A stretch of DNA of 64,000 bases, taken from assembly GCA_009917445.1 (NCBI GenBank), contig QZEE01000011.1, forward strand, positions 1-64,000. Reading direction: 5' to 3'. The translations under genes and the position numbers were made by a program. The stretch comes from a bacterium D16-76 (GTDB lineage Bacteria > Bacillota > Clostridia > Oscillospirales > Acutalibacteraceae). Each line of letters begins with the position of its first letter. Position 1 is the stretch's first letter. Shown here piece after piece: positions 24,500 through 33,322 of the stretch. The notes under the pieces are model-generated. The model saw only the letters and a list, made by a program, of their open reading frames with translations. It ran no database searches and had not been told where the DNA came from.

Positions 24500-24567
24500 T
24501 AGATAATAACACCTGTGCGTACTCTTGTCAAGAAAAAACTCTATGCTCCATGAGAACAGCAAAATCG

Positions 24568-24818
24568 TCAGCAGCTCCGCTTCATAATTTTTGTGGTCTT
24601 GTCCATATCAGTGAAATGATTTTCCCACAGAACGGCGTCCGCTTCATTGCTATCAATGACGGCGTTGACAGCGCACAGGGCGACAACGATTTTGCACCCT
24701 TGCGTAACCTTGTATAGATGAAAAAGATACCGCCCAAAAACAGAAAAATAAAATCACATATTTCAAGCAAAAGAGAAACATTGAGACGGGAAAGGAAATC
24801 AAAAAGTTGTTTTTTCAA
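24568..24818 (-). pseudogene. Small membrane-protein gene, probably frameshifted
   Basis: A TTG at 24818 follows GGGAGGTC and opens KKQLFDFLSRLNVSLLLEIC then DFIFLFLGGIFFIYT, one membrane segment. That frame then gives low-complexity sequence to 24582. A neighbouring frame starting at the same point gives CKIVVALCAVNAVIDSNEAD followed by AVLWENHFTDMDKTTKIMKR to a stop at 24568, which looks more protein-like. A one- or two-base shift near 24712 is inferred. Family not recognised. Confidence 0.4.
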
Positions 24819-24916
24819 AATGACCTCCCGTTTCAAAAAAATTACGCACCAGAGATGCAAAATCCGCCTTTTACAGACGGAGTAAACTCGCTATCCCCAT
24901 AAGATCCAAGACGCAG

Positions 24917-24972
24917 AAAATCGCCGCTCTCGCCTGCCGGAAGCTATCCGGTGGACCGAGAGCGGTGATTTT
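24917..24972. terminator. Long hairpin, 16-bp stem
   Basis: AAAATCGCCGCTCTCG (24917-24932) pairs with CGAGAGCGGTGATTTT (24957-24972) with one G-T pair; the A/T flanks allow termination in both directions. It separates the minus-strand accessory operon from the plus-strand transfer genes. Confidence 0.8.
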
Positions 24973-25000
24973 ATTTCAATAGCAAGGAGGAGGGATCAAC

Positions 25001-25705
25001 ATGGCGTATCGGAAAGTATATTTTCGCATCCGTACCGACTGCTACAACTCAGGCTGGTCAAGCGATGCCGGCAGAGCCGCATTCAAAGAGGAAAGCCGCC
25101 GTCTGTTTCAAGAGTTGGGGTGGGCGGTTACCTTGGAGAGCAACGGAGGCTGTGATACAGTCGCCAAGGACCAGCAGGACCTCTACCTGCACCCCAGCAG
25201 CTTCAGCGGAGTGCTGGAGGAGGCTAATATCCAGCCTCTGCAAGAGCAACTGTCAACAGCGAAAACCTTCCGCTGTTATCATGTTGACCGCTATGAGGAA
25301 TATCAGGATCTCAGTGATGAAGCATACCGGGCAGAGCTGGAGGCCAAGCGGGATGAGATCACAGGTTATATCCTGGAAAAATGCAGGACCAAGCGCAGTA
25401 ATCTTTATATCGCAGCTCCCGTTGTGATCCACGTTGCGGAACACTTTGAGATCCGCCGCCTATGCGACAGGGATAGACGCAACAAGATTGGGAACCAATT
25501 TGTAGCTGAACTCATGAACGAACTGCTCCAAAAGGGCTGGCTGGTTACCGGAAAAACGTCCCGTGGCGAGGGCATCCGCACCGCCACCAACAAGGAACGG
25601 GGTGTTCCTCGCCAGCCCACAGAGCAGGTGGACGGGCAGATCACCATGGAGCACCAAAAACACAAAGCGTCCAAAAGGAGGAAAACGCCCAATCCCAGCC
25701 GGTAG
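25001..25705 (+). CDS. Conserved ICE protein of unknown function
   Basis: 234 residues; GGAGGAGGGATC precedes the ATG. The sequence is mixed alpha-beta (AYRKVYFRIRTDCYNSGWSS, RRLFQELGWAVTLESNGGCD) with a basic C-terminal tail (HKASKRRKTPNPSR) suggesting DNA contact. The block FVAELMNELLQKGWLVTGKT with TSRGEGIRTATNKE is like a winged-helix wing. I do not recognise a named family. It is the first gene of the plus-strand element segment. Confidence 0.7.
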   Translation: MAYRKVYFRIRTDCYNSGWSSDAGRAAFKEESRRLFQELGWAVTLESNGGCDTVAKDQQDLYLHPSSFSGVLEEANIQPLQEQLSTAKTFRCYHVDRYEEYQDLSDEAYRAELEAKRDEITGYILEKCRTKRSNLYIAAPVVIHVAEHFEIRRLCDRDRRNKIGNQFVAELMNELLQKGWLVTGKTSRGEGIRTATNKERGVPRQPTEQVDGQITMEHQKHKASKRRKTPNPSR

Positions 25706-25844
25706 GGGCATCCTCCTGCCTCCAACTGTTCACATTGGTGGTTATGCTTGCTTTGCGCATGGTTCTTTGGTGGTGTTGGTAATAGCTTTATCAATGCCTT
25801 TCGGCTATACTTGCCTTGCAATCAGCGGAAAGGAGAATAGCACC

Positions 25845-26264
25845 ATGCCAGCTACAAGAAACCTTTGTGCGCAACTGCCCCTGGACCTGCACCAGCGCGT
25901 CTGCGAGGCCAGAGAGGAATCGGGCTTGACCACCGCACAGTACATCACCAATCTTTTAATGGAATACTACGAAATGAAGGAAAACGGAGGTAAAGTAACC
26001 ATGGCAACCAATACTCGCACGATGGCCTTCCAAATCGGAGAGGACCTTTTCCAGCGGATCAAGGCGCACCTGGAGCGCGAGACTGCCCGCACGGGCCGCA
26101 AGCTCACCCAGCGGGAGTTCGTGCTGGGGCTGATCGAGGAGGCGCTGAACGAGGCCGAGCGTCAGGCCGGTGTCAACCCCTGTGAGGCCCCGCAGGACGG
26201 CAGCGACCCCCAGCCCCAGGATGAGCCGAACCCCGCCCCGTTGGGCGAGGAAAAGGCCGGGTAA
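25845..26264 (+). CDS. Ribbon-helix-helix-like protein with two repeats
   Basis: 139 residues from the ATG at 25845 after AAAGGAGAA. Two related modules are seen: TRNLCAQLPLDLHQRVCEAR with TTAQYITNLLMEYYEMKENG, then TRTMAFQIGEDLFQRIKAHL with TQREFVLGLIEEALNEAE. Each has the strand-helix-helix pattern of Arc-type DNA binders. The tail is acidic and proline-rich. It precedes the TOPRIM gene as in related ICEs and may control the transfer operon or join the relaxosome. Confidence 0.8.
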   Translation: MPATRNLCAQLPLDLHQRVCEAREESGLTTAQYITNLLMEYYEMKENGGKVTMATNTRTMAFQIGEDLFQRIKAHLERETARTGRKLTQREFVLGLIEEALNEAERQAGVNPCEAPQDGSDPQPQDEPNPAPLGEEKAG

Positions 26265-26378
26265 GGCCACCAGCCAGCACACCACAACAATCAACGGCAG
26301 ATGAGACCCCCCCAGAGCATCCCCAATGTGGGATGCTCTGGGGGGTCTTTTCGTTTCGCCAGAAGGAGGTGAACCACC

Positions 26379-27428
26379 ACGAGACAAAGCACAGCCCCAG
26401 CCTTTCGTTTCACGGAGGAGGAGATGGAGACCGCCAAGGGGACCGACCTGCCGGACCTGCTGGAACACTTGGGCTACACCGTCCGCCGCCTGGGTAGCCG
26501 GTACCACACCACCAGGGAGATGGACAGCCTCCGCATCAAGGACCGCCGCACCTGGAAGCGCTACTCCAACGGCAAGGGCGGGGACGCCATCACGTTTTTG
26601 CAGGAGTTCTGCGGCAAGGACTTCCGGGGGGCGGTGAACTACCTGCTGGAATTCAATGGAGGCCGCGCCGCGTCAGAGCGCAGTCCGCTCAACTCCGTTT
26701 CCGCCTACGGCAAAAACTCCGTTCACTCCCGCGCTCCTCCTTCTCCCATCGAACCCGCTTCGCTGGGCTTCGATGGGAACCCTGAAGTCCCCACCCCACG
26801 CCCCAACCCAGCCGAGCGGTCAGAAAAGCCCGTCTTCACCCTGCCCATCGCCCATGCAGATCAGCGGCGGGTGTTTGCCTATCTTCAAAAGAGAGGCATC
26901 TCCGCCCAGGTCATCCGGGGCTTCATCGAAGCTGGCCTTCTGTATGAGGACAGCCTGCACCACAACTGCGTGTTCGTGGGCCGGGAGGCCAGCGGCAGGC
27001 CGGTGTTCGCCAGCAAGCGCGGCACCTATGACCTGAACGGCCCCGGCTTCAAGGGGGACGCAGTGGGCAGCGACAAAAGCGTGGCCTTCCGCCTCCCCTG
27101 CGACCCGGCCCTGGATTGGGTGGCGGTGTTCGAGGCTCCCATCGACCTTATGAGTTTCTGCACCCTCCACCGGCAGGTGCGGAGCAACGCCGTGGCTCTG
27201 TGCGGCCTGTACCAAGGCCCGCTGGACACCTACCTGCGGGAGAATTCACACCTGAAGCGGATCGTTCTTTGCCTGGATGCGGACGGGCCAGGGCGGGAAG
27301 CTACAGAGAAGTTCCAAGCGGAGTACGCAGAAAAAGGTTACACCGTATCCGCCCGCGCCCCCGCCCAGGGCAAGGATTGGAACGAGTACCTGTTGCAGCG
27401 AGGCCGGACCAGAGAAAGGGGGAAATAG
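26379..27428 (+). CDS. DUF3991/TOPRIM-domain protein, apparent ACG start
   Basis: 349 residues if translation starts at ACG 26379. A textbook AGAAGGAGGTGA sits seven bases upstream of that ACG, an in-frame TGA lies at 26370, and the resulting N-terminus (RQSTAPAFRFTEEEMETAKG) looks like family members; the first in-frame ATG is at 26424. The N-terminal part has a primase-like zinc-finger remnant (YSNGKGGDAITFLQEFCGKD), and the C-terminal TOPRIM region has VFEAPIDLMSFCTL and IVLCLDADGPGREA with the acidic DxD. Such proteins are thought to act in ICE DNA processing. Confidence 0.85.
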   Translation, partial: TRQSTAPAFRFTEEEMETAKGTDLPDLLEHLGYTVRRLGSRYHTTREMDSLRIKDRRTWKRYSNGKGGDAITFLQEFCGKDFRGAVNYLLEFNGGRAASERSPLNSVSAYGKNSVHSRAPPSPIEPASLGFDGNPEVPTPRPNPAERSEKPVFTLPIAHADQRRVFAYLQKRGISAQVIRGFIEAGLLYEDSLHHNCVFVGREASGRPVFASKRGTYDLNGPGFKGDAVGSDKSVAFRLPCDPALDWVAVFEAPIDLMSFCTLHRQVRSNAVALCGLYQGPLDTYLRENSHLKRIVLCLDADGPGREATEKFQAEYAEKGYTVSARAPAQGKDWNEYLLQRGRTRERGK

Positions 27429-27608
27429 GGCTCCCACGGCAGCCCAGCGAAGCGGGTGCCGTGGGAAAAGGAGGAGCAGCGAAGTGAGCGAGTCCTGCCG
27501 CTTGCGGCGGGACGAGGGATACGGAGCTTGCGACGACGCAGTCAGGCCGCGGCCAGATAACATCATCATCCAGGCTGAAAACAAACGAAAAAACGGAGGA
27601 AAGTACAC

Positions 27609-28574
27609 ATGAAGCGCATTTTCACTATCCTGTGCGCCCTTGCCCTCGTCATGGCCGGGAGCGCCACCGCCCTGGCGGCGGAACCGGAAGCGGGCCAGAG
27701 CGCCAGCTATTACCCCGTGTCCGTGGAGGAGTACACCTACGGCGACTTTGACGAGCTGCGGATCAACAAGACCTATCAGCTCTCGCTGGCAGACGATCCC
27801 AGCCTCATCCCCACCGAGGACTTCATCCGCAACGGGCGGCGCTACTATCTGCTGGACATGACCCGGAAGGACGAGGTGGGGGTGGACATCCAGACCCACA
27901 CCGAGACAGTCACCCAGCCCAGCGACACCAACAGCCTGGAGGCCATCCTCCAGCGGCTGGACGCGGAGATGGAGGTGACCACCGAGGACGGCTATGTGGG
28001 CATCCTTCGGCTGGACCACACCAGCGTCCAGGTGACCACAGACGGCTACGCCACCAAGACCAGCACCCTCTCCGCCAGCCGCAGCTATCCCAATTTGTCT
28101 GAAGCGGACACCTCCCTCATCCCCAAGAGCATCGAGGACAAGGGCAAGACCCTGACCCTGGGAGATGTGAAGTGGAGCGAGTCCATGGATGTGGATGGTG
28201 AGGGCAACCCTGTCACACGGTACACCGCCACCGCCAGTTACACCGGGACCACTTCCAGCCGGTACGCCACCGGCTACACCGTCAGCGCCAGTTACACCGG
28301 CGAGGTGTCCAAGGCCAACTGTGCCGTGGTGACCTACACCGCCATCTTCGGGAGCGAGAAAGCCCCGGAGGAATCCAAAGCTCCTGACGGCGATGAACAG
28401 CACGACTCTGACTCCGGCCAGACGGAGGACCCCAACACTGTGGAGGACTCGGACGCCGTGAAGGAGCCTGCGAACCTGTCCGGCCTGAAACGCCCTGTGA
28501 TGATCGGCGTTGTTGTGCTGGCACTGGCTGGCGGCGGTGTGTTTGCCTTCAAAAAATTCAAAGAACGGAGATGA
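27609..28574 (+). CDS. Exported, C-terminally membrane-anchored protein of the adhesin module
   Basis: 321 residues; GGAGG precedes the ATG. Signal peptide MKRIFTILCALALVMAGSAT-ALAAE; extracellular part of beta-rich sequence with two similar Tyr/Thr-rich stretches (YTATASYTGTTSSRYATGYT, VSASYTGEV); an acidic linker; and a C-terminal membrane span (PVMIGVVVLALAGGGVFAFK) followed by KKFKERR. No LPxTG motif is visible. It starts the block adhesin partner, sortase, transglutaminase-like protein, thioester adhesin. Family known to me only as a conserved ICE gene; function likely in cell-surface contact. Confidence 0.8.
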   Translation: MKRIFTILCALALVMAGSATALAAEPEAGQSASYYPVSVEEYTYGDFDELRINKTYQLSLADDPSLIPTEDFIRNGRRYYLLDMTRKDEVGVDIQTHTETVTQPSDTNSLEAILQRLDAEMEVTTEDGYVGILRLDHTSVQVTTDGYATKTSTLSASRSYPNLSEADTSLIPKSIEDKGKTLTLGDVKWSESMDVDGEGNPVTRYTATASYTGTTSSRYATGYTVSASYTGEVSKANCAVVTYTAIFGSEKAPEESKAPDGDEQHDSDSGQTEDPNTVEDSDAVKEPANLSGLKRPVMIGVVVLALAGGGVFAFKKFKERR

Positions 28575-28581
28575 TAAGCCC

Positions 28582-29430
28582 TTGAAACTGCGAAGTTTTC
28601 TGTTGGCCATGATGCTGTGCGCCTTCTGCGTCACTCAGGCCAGCGCCTTGGAGTACACCTTTGACGCTCCGGAGGACTACCTCTTCGGCCAGCCCACCTC
28701 GGATGACACCATCTACGAGTGGGAGAACCCCAATGTGGACCGGAGCAAGAACACCGCTCTCATCGCCCCCGGCTTCGGGACGCCCACCAGCTACCTCCCC
28801 GGCAGCGGTGAATATCTCACCCCCAACCTCGTCCCCGGCGCGCTGTCTGGCGGGCTGGTCAATCAGGTGGGCAGCGCCAACATCAACGGAGGGACGGCGG
28901 GCAGCTCCGTTGTTCCCGGTGAGTACCCCTCGGTGAGCGGTGGCAGCAACGTCACCATGACCCAGATCCCCGGCGGCAGCCCCACCGATATCGCCCAGGG
29001 CAATACCACGGGCGGCTACACCGAGGTGACAGACGATCTCTACTACGGCAACGGCAGCTTGGGAACCCTGAAGATCCCCGCCATCAACCTGACCGTCAAG
29101 GTCTACCAGGGGACGGACAGTGCCGCGCTGAAGAAGGGCGCCGGCCACTTCACCAACACCAGCATCTGGGATGGAAATGCCTGCTTCGCCGGACATAACC
29201 GAGGGGTGAACAATCACTTCGGGAAGATCCATACCCTGGAGGCGGGCGACACCATCACCCTGACCACCATGCTGGGGACCCGAACCTACTCCGTTGCCAG
29301 CGTGGAGAAGGTCAGTGTCAACGATTCCAGCGGCACCGCCCCCACCACGGATAACCGGGTGACACTCTATACCTGCGTGATGAACCAGCCGGACTACCGC
29401 TGGTGCGTGACCGCTATTCAGCAGGGATAA
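28582..29430 (+). CDS. Sortase family protein
   Basis: 282 residues from a TTG at 28582, eight bases after GGAGATGAT and eight after the previous stop; earlier starts lie inside that gene. N-terminal export signal (KLRSFLLAMMLCAFCVTQAS), a long Gly/Ser/Pro-rich linker (residues 60-155), then the sortase barrel with His205 (CFAGHNRGV), Cys265 (VTLYTCVMN) and Arg273 (DYRWCV), the complete catalytic triad. It probably attaches the neighbouring surface adhesin to the wall or joins subunits. The linker length is unusual for a stand-alone sortase. Confidence 0.9.
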   Translation: MKLRSFLLAMMLCAFCVTQASALEYTFDAPEDYLFGQPTSDDTIYEWENPNVDRSKNTALIAPGFGTPTSYLPGSGEYLTPNLVPGALSGGLVNQVGSANINGGTAGSSVVPGEYPSVSGGSNVTMTQIPGGSPTDIAQGNTTGGYTEVTDDLYYGNGSLGTLKIPAINLTVKVYQGTDSAALKKGAGHFTNTSIWDGNACFAGHNRGVNNHFGKIHTLEAGDTITLTTMLGTRTYSVASVEKVSVNDSSGTAPTTDNRVTLYTCVMNQPDYRWCVTAIQQG

Positions 29431-29523
29431 AACTGTCTGCCGATTGTGTTCGACTTTCCCCATCTTCTGTGGTATGGTTCGGTTTGCAAAGCCCCACCAT
29501 ATTACGAAATGGAGGAATCGAGC

Positions 29524-30351
29524 ATGAAAAGCAGAAAAATCGTGTCCCTGCTCTTGACCGGAGCCATGACAGCGGCCCTGCTGGCCGTCCCCGCCCAAGC
29601 GGCAGAGGCTCCCCAGCCCTACACCATCCAGGCCACCCACTGGAGCCGGGAGGACTTCTCCCAAGAGGCCAGCCCGGAGGTGTTCACCGGCGTGTACAGC
29701 CGGGAGCTGTACAACGCCATCCGCCAGACCATGGTGGACGGGACCAGCAGTACTGCCCCCGCCTACACCATGGTGTCTAAGGAGGACTACAGCGCGGTGA
29801 AGCAGGTGCTGGGCCGCATGGAAGGGGTGCTGCGGTATGAACACCATGTGCCCCAGGGCTTCACCGACTACTGGCGGTATCTGGACTACTTCGCCGTGTC
29901 CGCAGAAATGCCGGAGAACTACCAAGGCCCCTTGGACTTCATCCAGCCGGTCATCGAGGCCACAGCAGAGTTGACGGACCGGGAACGGGTGGAAGCCTTC
30001 AACGACTACATCCGCACCCTGCTGACCTATGAAAAGGGAAAAACAGCCGGCATCACCCAGACCTTCTCCCCCCACGCCGGGGAGCTGAAAGCGGCCTGCG
30101 GGTCCTACGCCAGAGCGCTGAAGTTCCTGTGCGGGGCGGCGGACATCCCCTGCTTCACCATCAGCAGCAAAACCCACACCTGGAACCTCGTGTATGTGGA
30201 CGGTCAATGGCTCCATGTGGACGTGTCCGCCAACGACCTCTCCAGCAGGAACGGGGTCCTGCTGGTGGAAAGCTACCAGACCGGGAGGGATCAGGCCCCG
30301 GAGGCCACCGCCTTCCTCAAGGAACTATTCGTACCCGGATCAACGAAATAA
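29524..30351 (+). CDS. Secreted transglutaminase-like cysteine protein
   Basis: 275 residues with GGAGGAATC upstream. Signal peptide MKSRKIVSLLLTGAMTAALL-AVPAQA. The transglutaminase-like core has Cys192 (LKAACGSYARALKFLC), His218 (SKTHTWNLVYVDG) and Asp233 (WLHVDVSAND), a complete triad. Such domains in secreted bacterial proteins may cross-link or cleave peptides. Its place between sortase and a thioester adhesin suggests processing or cross-linking of that adhesin, which is inference. Confidence 0.9.
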   Translation: MKSRKIVSLLLTGAMTAALLAVPAQAAEAPQPYTIQATHWSREDFSQEASPEVFTGVYSRELYNAIRQTMVDGTSSTAPAYTMVSKEDYSAVKQVLGRMEGVLRYEHHVPQGFTDYWRYLDYFAVSAEMPENYQGPLDFIQPVIEATAELTDRERVEAFNDYIRTLLTYEKGKTAGITQTFSPHAGELKAACGSYARALKFLCGAADIPCFTISSKTHTWNLVYVDGQWLHVDVSANDLSSRNGVLLVESYQTGRDQAPEATAFLKELFVPGSTK

Positions 30352-30437
30352 GCAAGATACATCCTTCACGCTGGCAGGCCGGAAAACGGCCTGCCGCTTT
30401 TTTGTTCTCAAACAGACAGTATCAGAAAGGAGACTTC

Positions 30438-32630
30438 ATGAAACACAAGCCTTTTACCCGTTTTCTCTCCCTGTTGTTGGTGGTGGCTACGCTGGCCAGC
30501 CTGTTCACCCTGCCCGCCAGCGCCGCCTCGCTGAACGGCAGCGGCACCGTCAACATCCAGTACCTGGGCCGCCATGAGTACCTGTCCAAAAGCACGGGCG
30601 GCAGCCTGAGCGGCAGCAGTTGGAGCTACACCAGCAACGATGGACTCACCGGCACCGCCTACTGCGTCAACTGGGGCCTGTCGGCAGTCTCGCCCAACAA
30701 GGCCCTGACCCTGCAGGAGTACAACCGGAACCCCCAGACCATGGGCGTGTTCGCCAATGGCTACCCCATGCGCACCCTGGAGCAGTTCAAGGAGCTGCAT
30801 CCCGATGACGTGCGGGGCATCGCCAGTCTGACGGAGGACGAGTACAAATACGCCACCCAGGTGGCGGTCTGGGCCTCCTGCGGCCAGCTCTCCGTCCCCG
30901 GCACATCCTTCACCGCTGGTCGGGCCGCCCTGGTGGAGCCGACCGCAGACGCCCAGAAGATCCGGGTGTATGACAGCGTCAAGGCCATGCTGAAATACTC
31001 TGCCCACTGGACGAAGAACCTCCACACCGGCCTGTCCATCCGGGCGGAGGAGGATAAAGATGTCCGTGGTGTGGAAGTACTTAACGAGTATGGACTGGAG
31101 GGCGCCGCCGCCGACAACGAGGATGGCATCAAAAAGGAGACCATCAACGGAAAAGAGTATTACACCCGCTTGATGTATCTGGCCTCCGCCACCTCTACCT
31201 GGATCGACGGCCGCAAGACCAAAGTCTATTCCACAGACGCCCCCTCTGGCACCATCTTCGTAGCGGAGAACAATTCCCCCCTGGAGACGGTGCAGGAAAA
31301 CGGGGCTGTCTGCTATAAGGTGGACACCAGCAGAGCGCACAATACCAACCTCAACTCCAACGGCGAGGAATACTACGGGACATTCAAGGTCTGTATCCCC
31401 GTAGACAATGCCGCCGCCGAGGGCAGCTTTACCATCAAGGCCATCGGCGGTGTGGCGCAGTACAACCTGTTCCTGGCCTATAACCCCTCCGCCTCGGAGC
31501 AGTCCTATATCGTGGCCGACCCCGGATATACCACCCTGGAGGCCCAGGCCCCCTTCAAGTGGAGCGGCTCGGATCTCCCGGAGAACGCCAGCCTCCAGAT
31601 CGTCAAGGCCGGCGCGGGCGGTGCGCCCCTGGAGGGGGCCGAGTTCACCCTCACCGGCAGCGGCGGCACCACCGTCTCCGGCACCAGCGACCGCAATGGC
31701 CAGATCGTCTGGACGGACCTTCCTGCGGACGAGACCTACACCCTGACCGAGACCGCCGCCCCGGAGGGCTACCAGGTCATCGCCCCCATGAACATCACCC
31801 TCACCGCTGGCCGCACCGAGTATGTGACCGTGACGGATGAGACCAATAAGGGCTTCACCATCAAAAAGGTGGACGCTCAGAACAAGGCTTCCCTCCAGGG
31901 GGCCGTGTTCGTCTTTGAGCAGATCGATGGCAGCTATAAGACCACCGGCATCACCGGCTTTGACGGCACTATCTCCTTCCAGGGGGATGAGCTGCCCTAC
32001 GGCAGCTACCGGGTGACGGAGCAGTCCGCGCCGGATGGCTACCAGAAGGATACCCGTGTGGAGACGGTGGAGTGGGACGGGACCAGGGATGTGACCATCA
32101 CCTTCGAGAATGTTCGTGACATCGGCCTGACCATTGTGAAAAAGGATGGGGATACCGGCGTGTCTCTGCCTGGGGCCACCTTCGATGTGTTTGCCGATGG
32201 TGAGAAGATCACCTCCGTCACCACCAATGACGCCGGCGAGGCGTATGTGTACGGCATCAAAAAGGAAGCCTACATCGAGATCGTGGAGACTGCCGCCCCC
32301 ACGGGCTATGTGCTGGATAAGACGCCCCATGGCATCCACATCGACGCATACGACCCCGCTATCCAGGACGATCCCGTCCTGACAGTGGTCAACCACAGTA
32401 AAGCCTCCCTGCGGATCATCAAGATGGACCGGCAGAGCGGGGACCGGCTCCCCGGCGTGACCTTTGAGATCTACAAGGACACAGAGCTGTTCGACACCAA
32501 GACCACCAACGACAACGGCGAGATCTTGCTCTATGATCTGGAACCCGGCACCTATCTTGTCAAAGAGGTGGCCACCGAAGCTGGCGAAAAAACACAAGCT
32601 GCTGTTCTCGGTCATCAAAGACAAGGATGA
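30438..32630 (+). CDS. Cys-Gln thioester surface adhesin with CnaB/SpaA repeats, C-terminus lost
   Basis: 730 residues; AGAAAGGAG precedes the ATG. After the signal peptide (cut near ASAA, residue 30) a thioester domain is recognisable: Cys76 in TAYCVNWG and Gln141 in YATQVAVWAS match the C...TQxAxW pattern. Four CnaB-like modules follow, beginning SLQIVKAGAG, FTIKKVDAQN, LTIVKKDGDT and LRIIKMDRQS, each with a lysine and an E-x-A-P-x-G-Y type strand for isopeptide bonds. The fourth stops at VKEVATE and 14 unrelated residues follow; no sorting signal remains. The gene is fused to a DUF3801 remnant by deletion. Confidence 0.88.
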   Translation: MKHKPFTRFLSLLLVVATLASLFTLPASAASLNGSGTVNIQYLGRHEYLSKSTGGSLSGSSWSYTSNDGLTGTAYCVNWGLSAVSPNKALTLQEYNRNPQTMGVFANGYPMRTLEQFKELHPDDVRGIASLTEDEYKYATQVAVWASCGQLSVPGTSFTAGRAALVEPTADAQKIRVYDSVKAMLKYSAHWTKNLHTGLSIRAEEDKDVRGVEVLNEYGLEGAAADNEDGIKKETINGKEYYTRLMYLASATSTWIDGRKTKVYSTDAPSGTIFVAENNSPLETVQENGAVCYKVDTSRAHNTNLNSNGEEYYGTFKVCIPVDNAAAEGSFTIKAIGGVAQYNLFLAYNPSASEQSYIVADPGYTTLEAQAPFKWSGSDLPENASLQIVKAGAGGAPLEGAEFTLTGSGGTTVSGTSDRNGQIVWTDLPADETYTLTETAAPEGYQVIAPMNITLTAGRTEYVTVTDETNKGFTIKKVDAQNKASLQGAVFVFEQIDGSYKTTGITGFDGTISFQGDELPYGSYRVTEQSAPDGYQKDTRVETVEWDGTRDVTITFENVRDIGLTIVKKDGDTGVSLPGATFDVFADGEKITSVTTNDAGEAYVYGIKKEAYIEIVETAAPTGYVLDKTPHGIHIDAYDPAIQDDPVLTVVNHSKASLRIIKMDRQSGDRLPGVTFEIYKDTELFDTKTTNDNGEILLYDLEPGTYLVKEVATEAGEKTQAAVLGHQRQG

Positions 32631-33159
32631 CAAGGGCAAGGTGCTGGATGTGATCCTGCCGGTGACGGAGCTGGATCGGGCCAACTCCATTTTTGAGCGC
32701 ATCCTCTACACCCTGCCCCCGGAACCGGAGCGCAGGCCCGCCAAGCCGCTCCAGAAGGGGCATGAGGTGTTCCAACCGGAACGCCAAGCCCAGGAGCGGC
32801 AGGTTCCGGAGCAGGTGCAGGTCAGGCGGCAGGAGCGCAGGCCCCAGGAGGCCCCTGTGAGGCCACCCCAGCCCCAGCGGGAGGTATCCCAGCGGTCGGC
32901 AGAGCAGGGCCGCCAGGAGGCCCCTGTGCCCCAGCGTCAGGAGAACAAGGGAAAAAACGGTTCTCGGTCGGAACGAGACTCGCACGTTACAAAAATCAAC
33001 TCCTCTATGCCCAAAGAGAGCGGCGCTTCGAGGGGGACGAGTGAGCGTCCCTCCATTGCGGCGCGTCTGGAGGCGCATCGGGCGCAGGTGAGGAGACCGT
33101 CCGCTCCGGCCAGAGAAAAAGCAAAATCTGTTGCGAAAAACAGGCCCAAAACGAGATAA
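32578..33159 (+). pseudogene. DUF3801/PcfB-like protein, N-terminus deleted
   Basis: In the frame next to the adhesin the sequence KLAKKHKLLFSVIKDKDDKG and VLDVILPVTELDRANSIFER matches the C-terminal half of DUF3801/PcfB proteins, which normally lie between the adhesin and VirD4 and assist the coupling protein. A Gln/Arg/Pro-rich tail follows (PERQAQERQVPEQVQVRRQE and more), ending in basic residues. No start or N-terminal half exists; the match begins where the adhesin homology ends, near 32577. Confidence 0.75.
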
Positions 33160-33322
33160 AAAAGATACTCCCCTGCGGTCACAGCACAAGAGGGATCAAA
33201 ATCCCAATAAAAACGTGCGTTAGGATCACAGGGAAGTACCGCAGCTATCGTAACACAGGCCCGGAGGATCTGTCAAGACGCAGATACTTCGGGCTGCTGT
33301 ATTTTTTAGAGGTGAGGAAGAT

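Noticed and set aside
27246-28634. Minus-strand open frame of 462 codons
   Set aside because: Covers the membrane-anchored protein gene in reverse; Gly/His/Val-rich translation typical of an antisense GC-rich frame.
28558-30216. Minus-strand open frame of 552 codons across sortase and transglutaminase-like genes
   Set aside because: Opposite strand has complete catalytic motifs and signal peptides; the minus frame is His/Gly/Val-rich without any domain.
30408-32702. Minus-strand open frame of 764 codons opposite the adhesin
   Set aside because: Antisense shadow of a GC-rich repeat gene; no start signal or recognisable fold.
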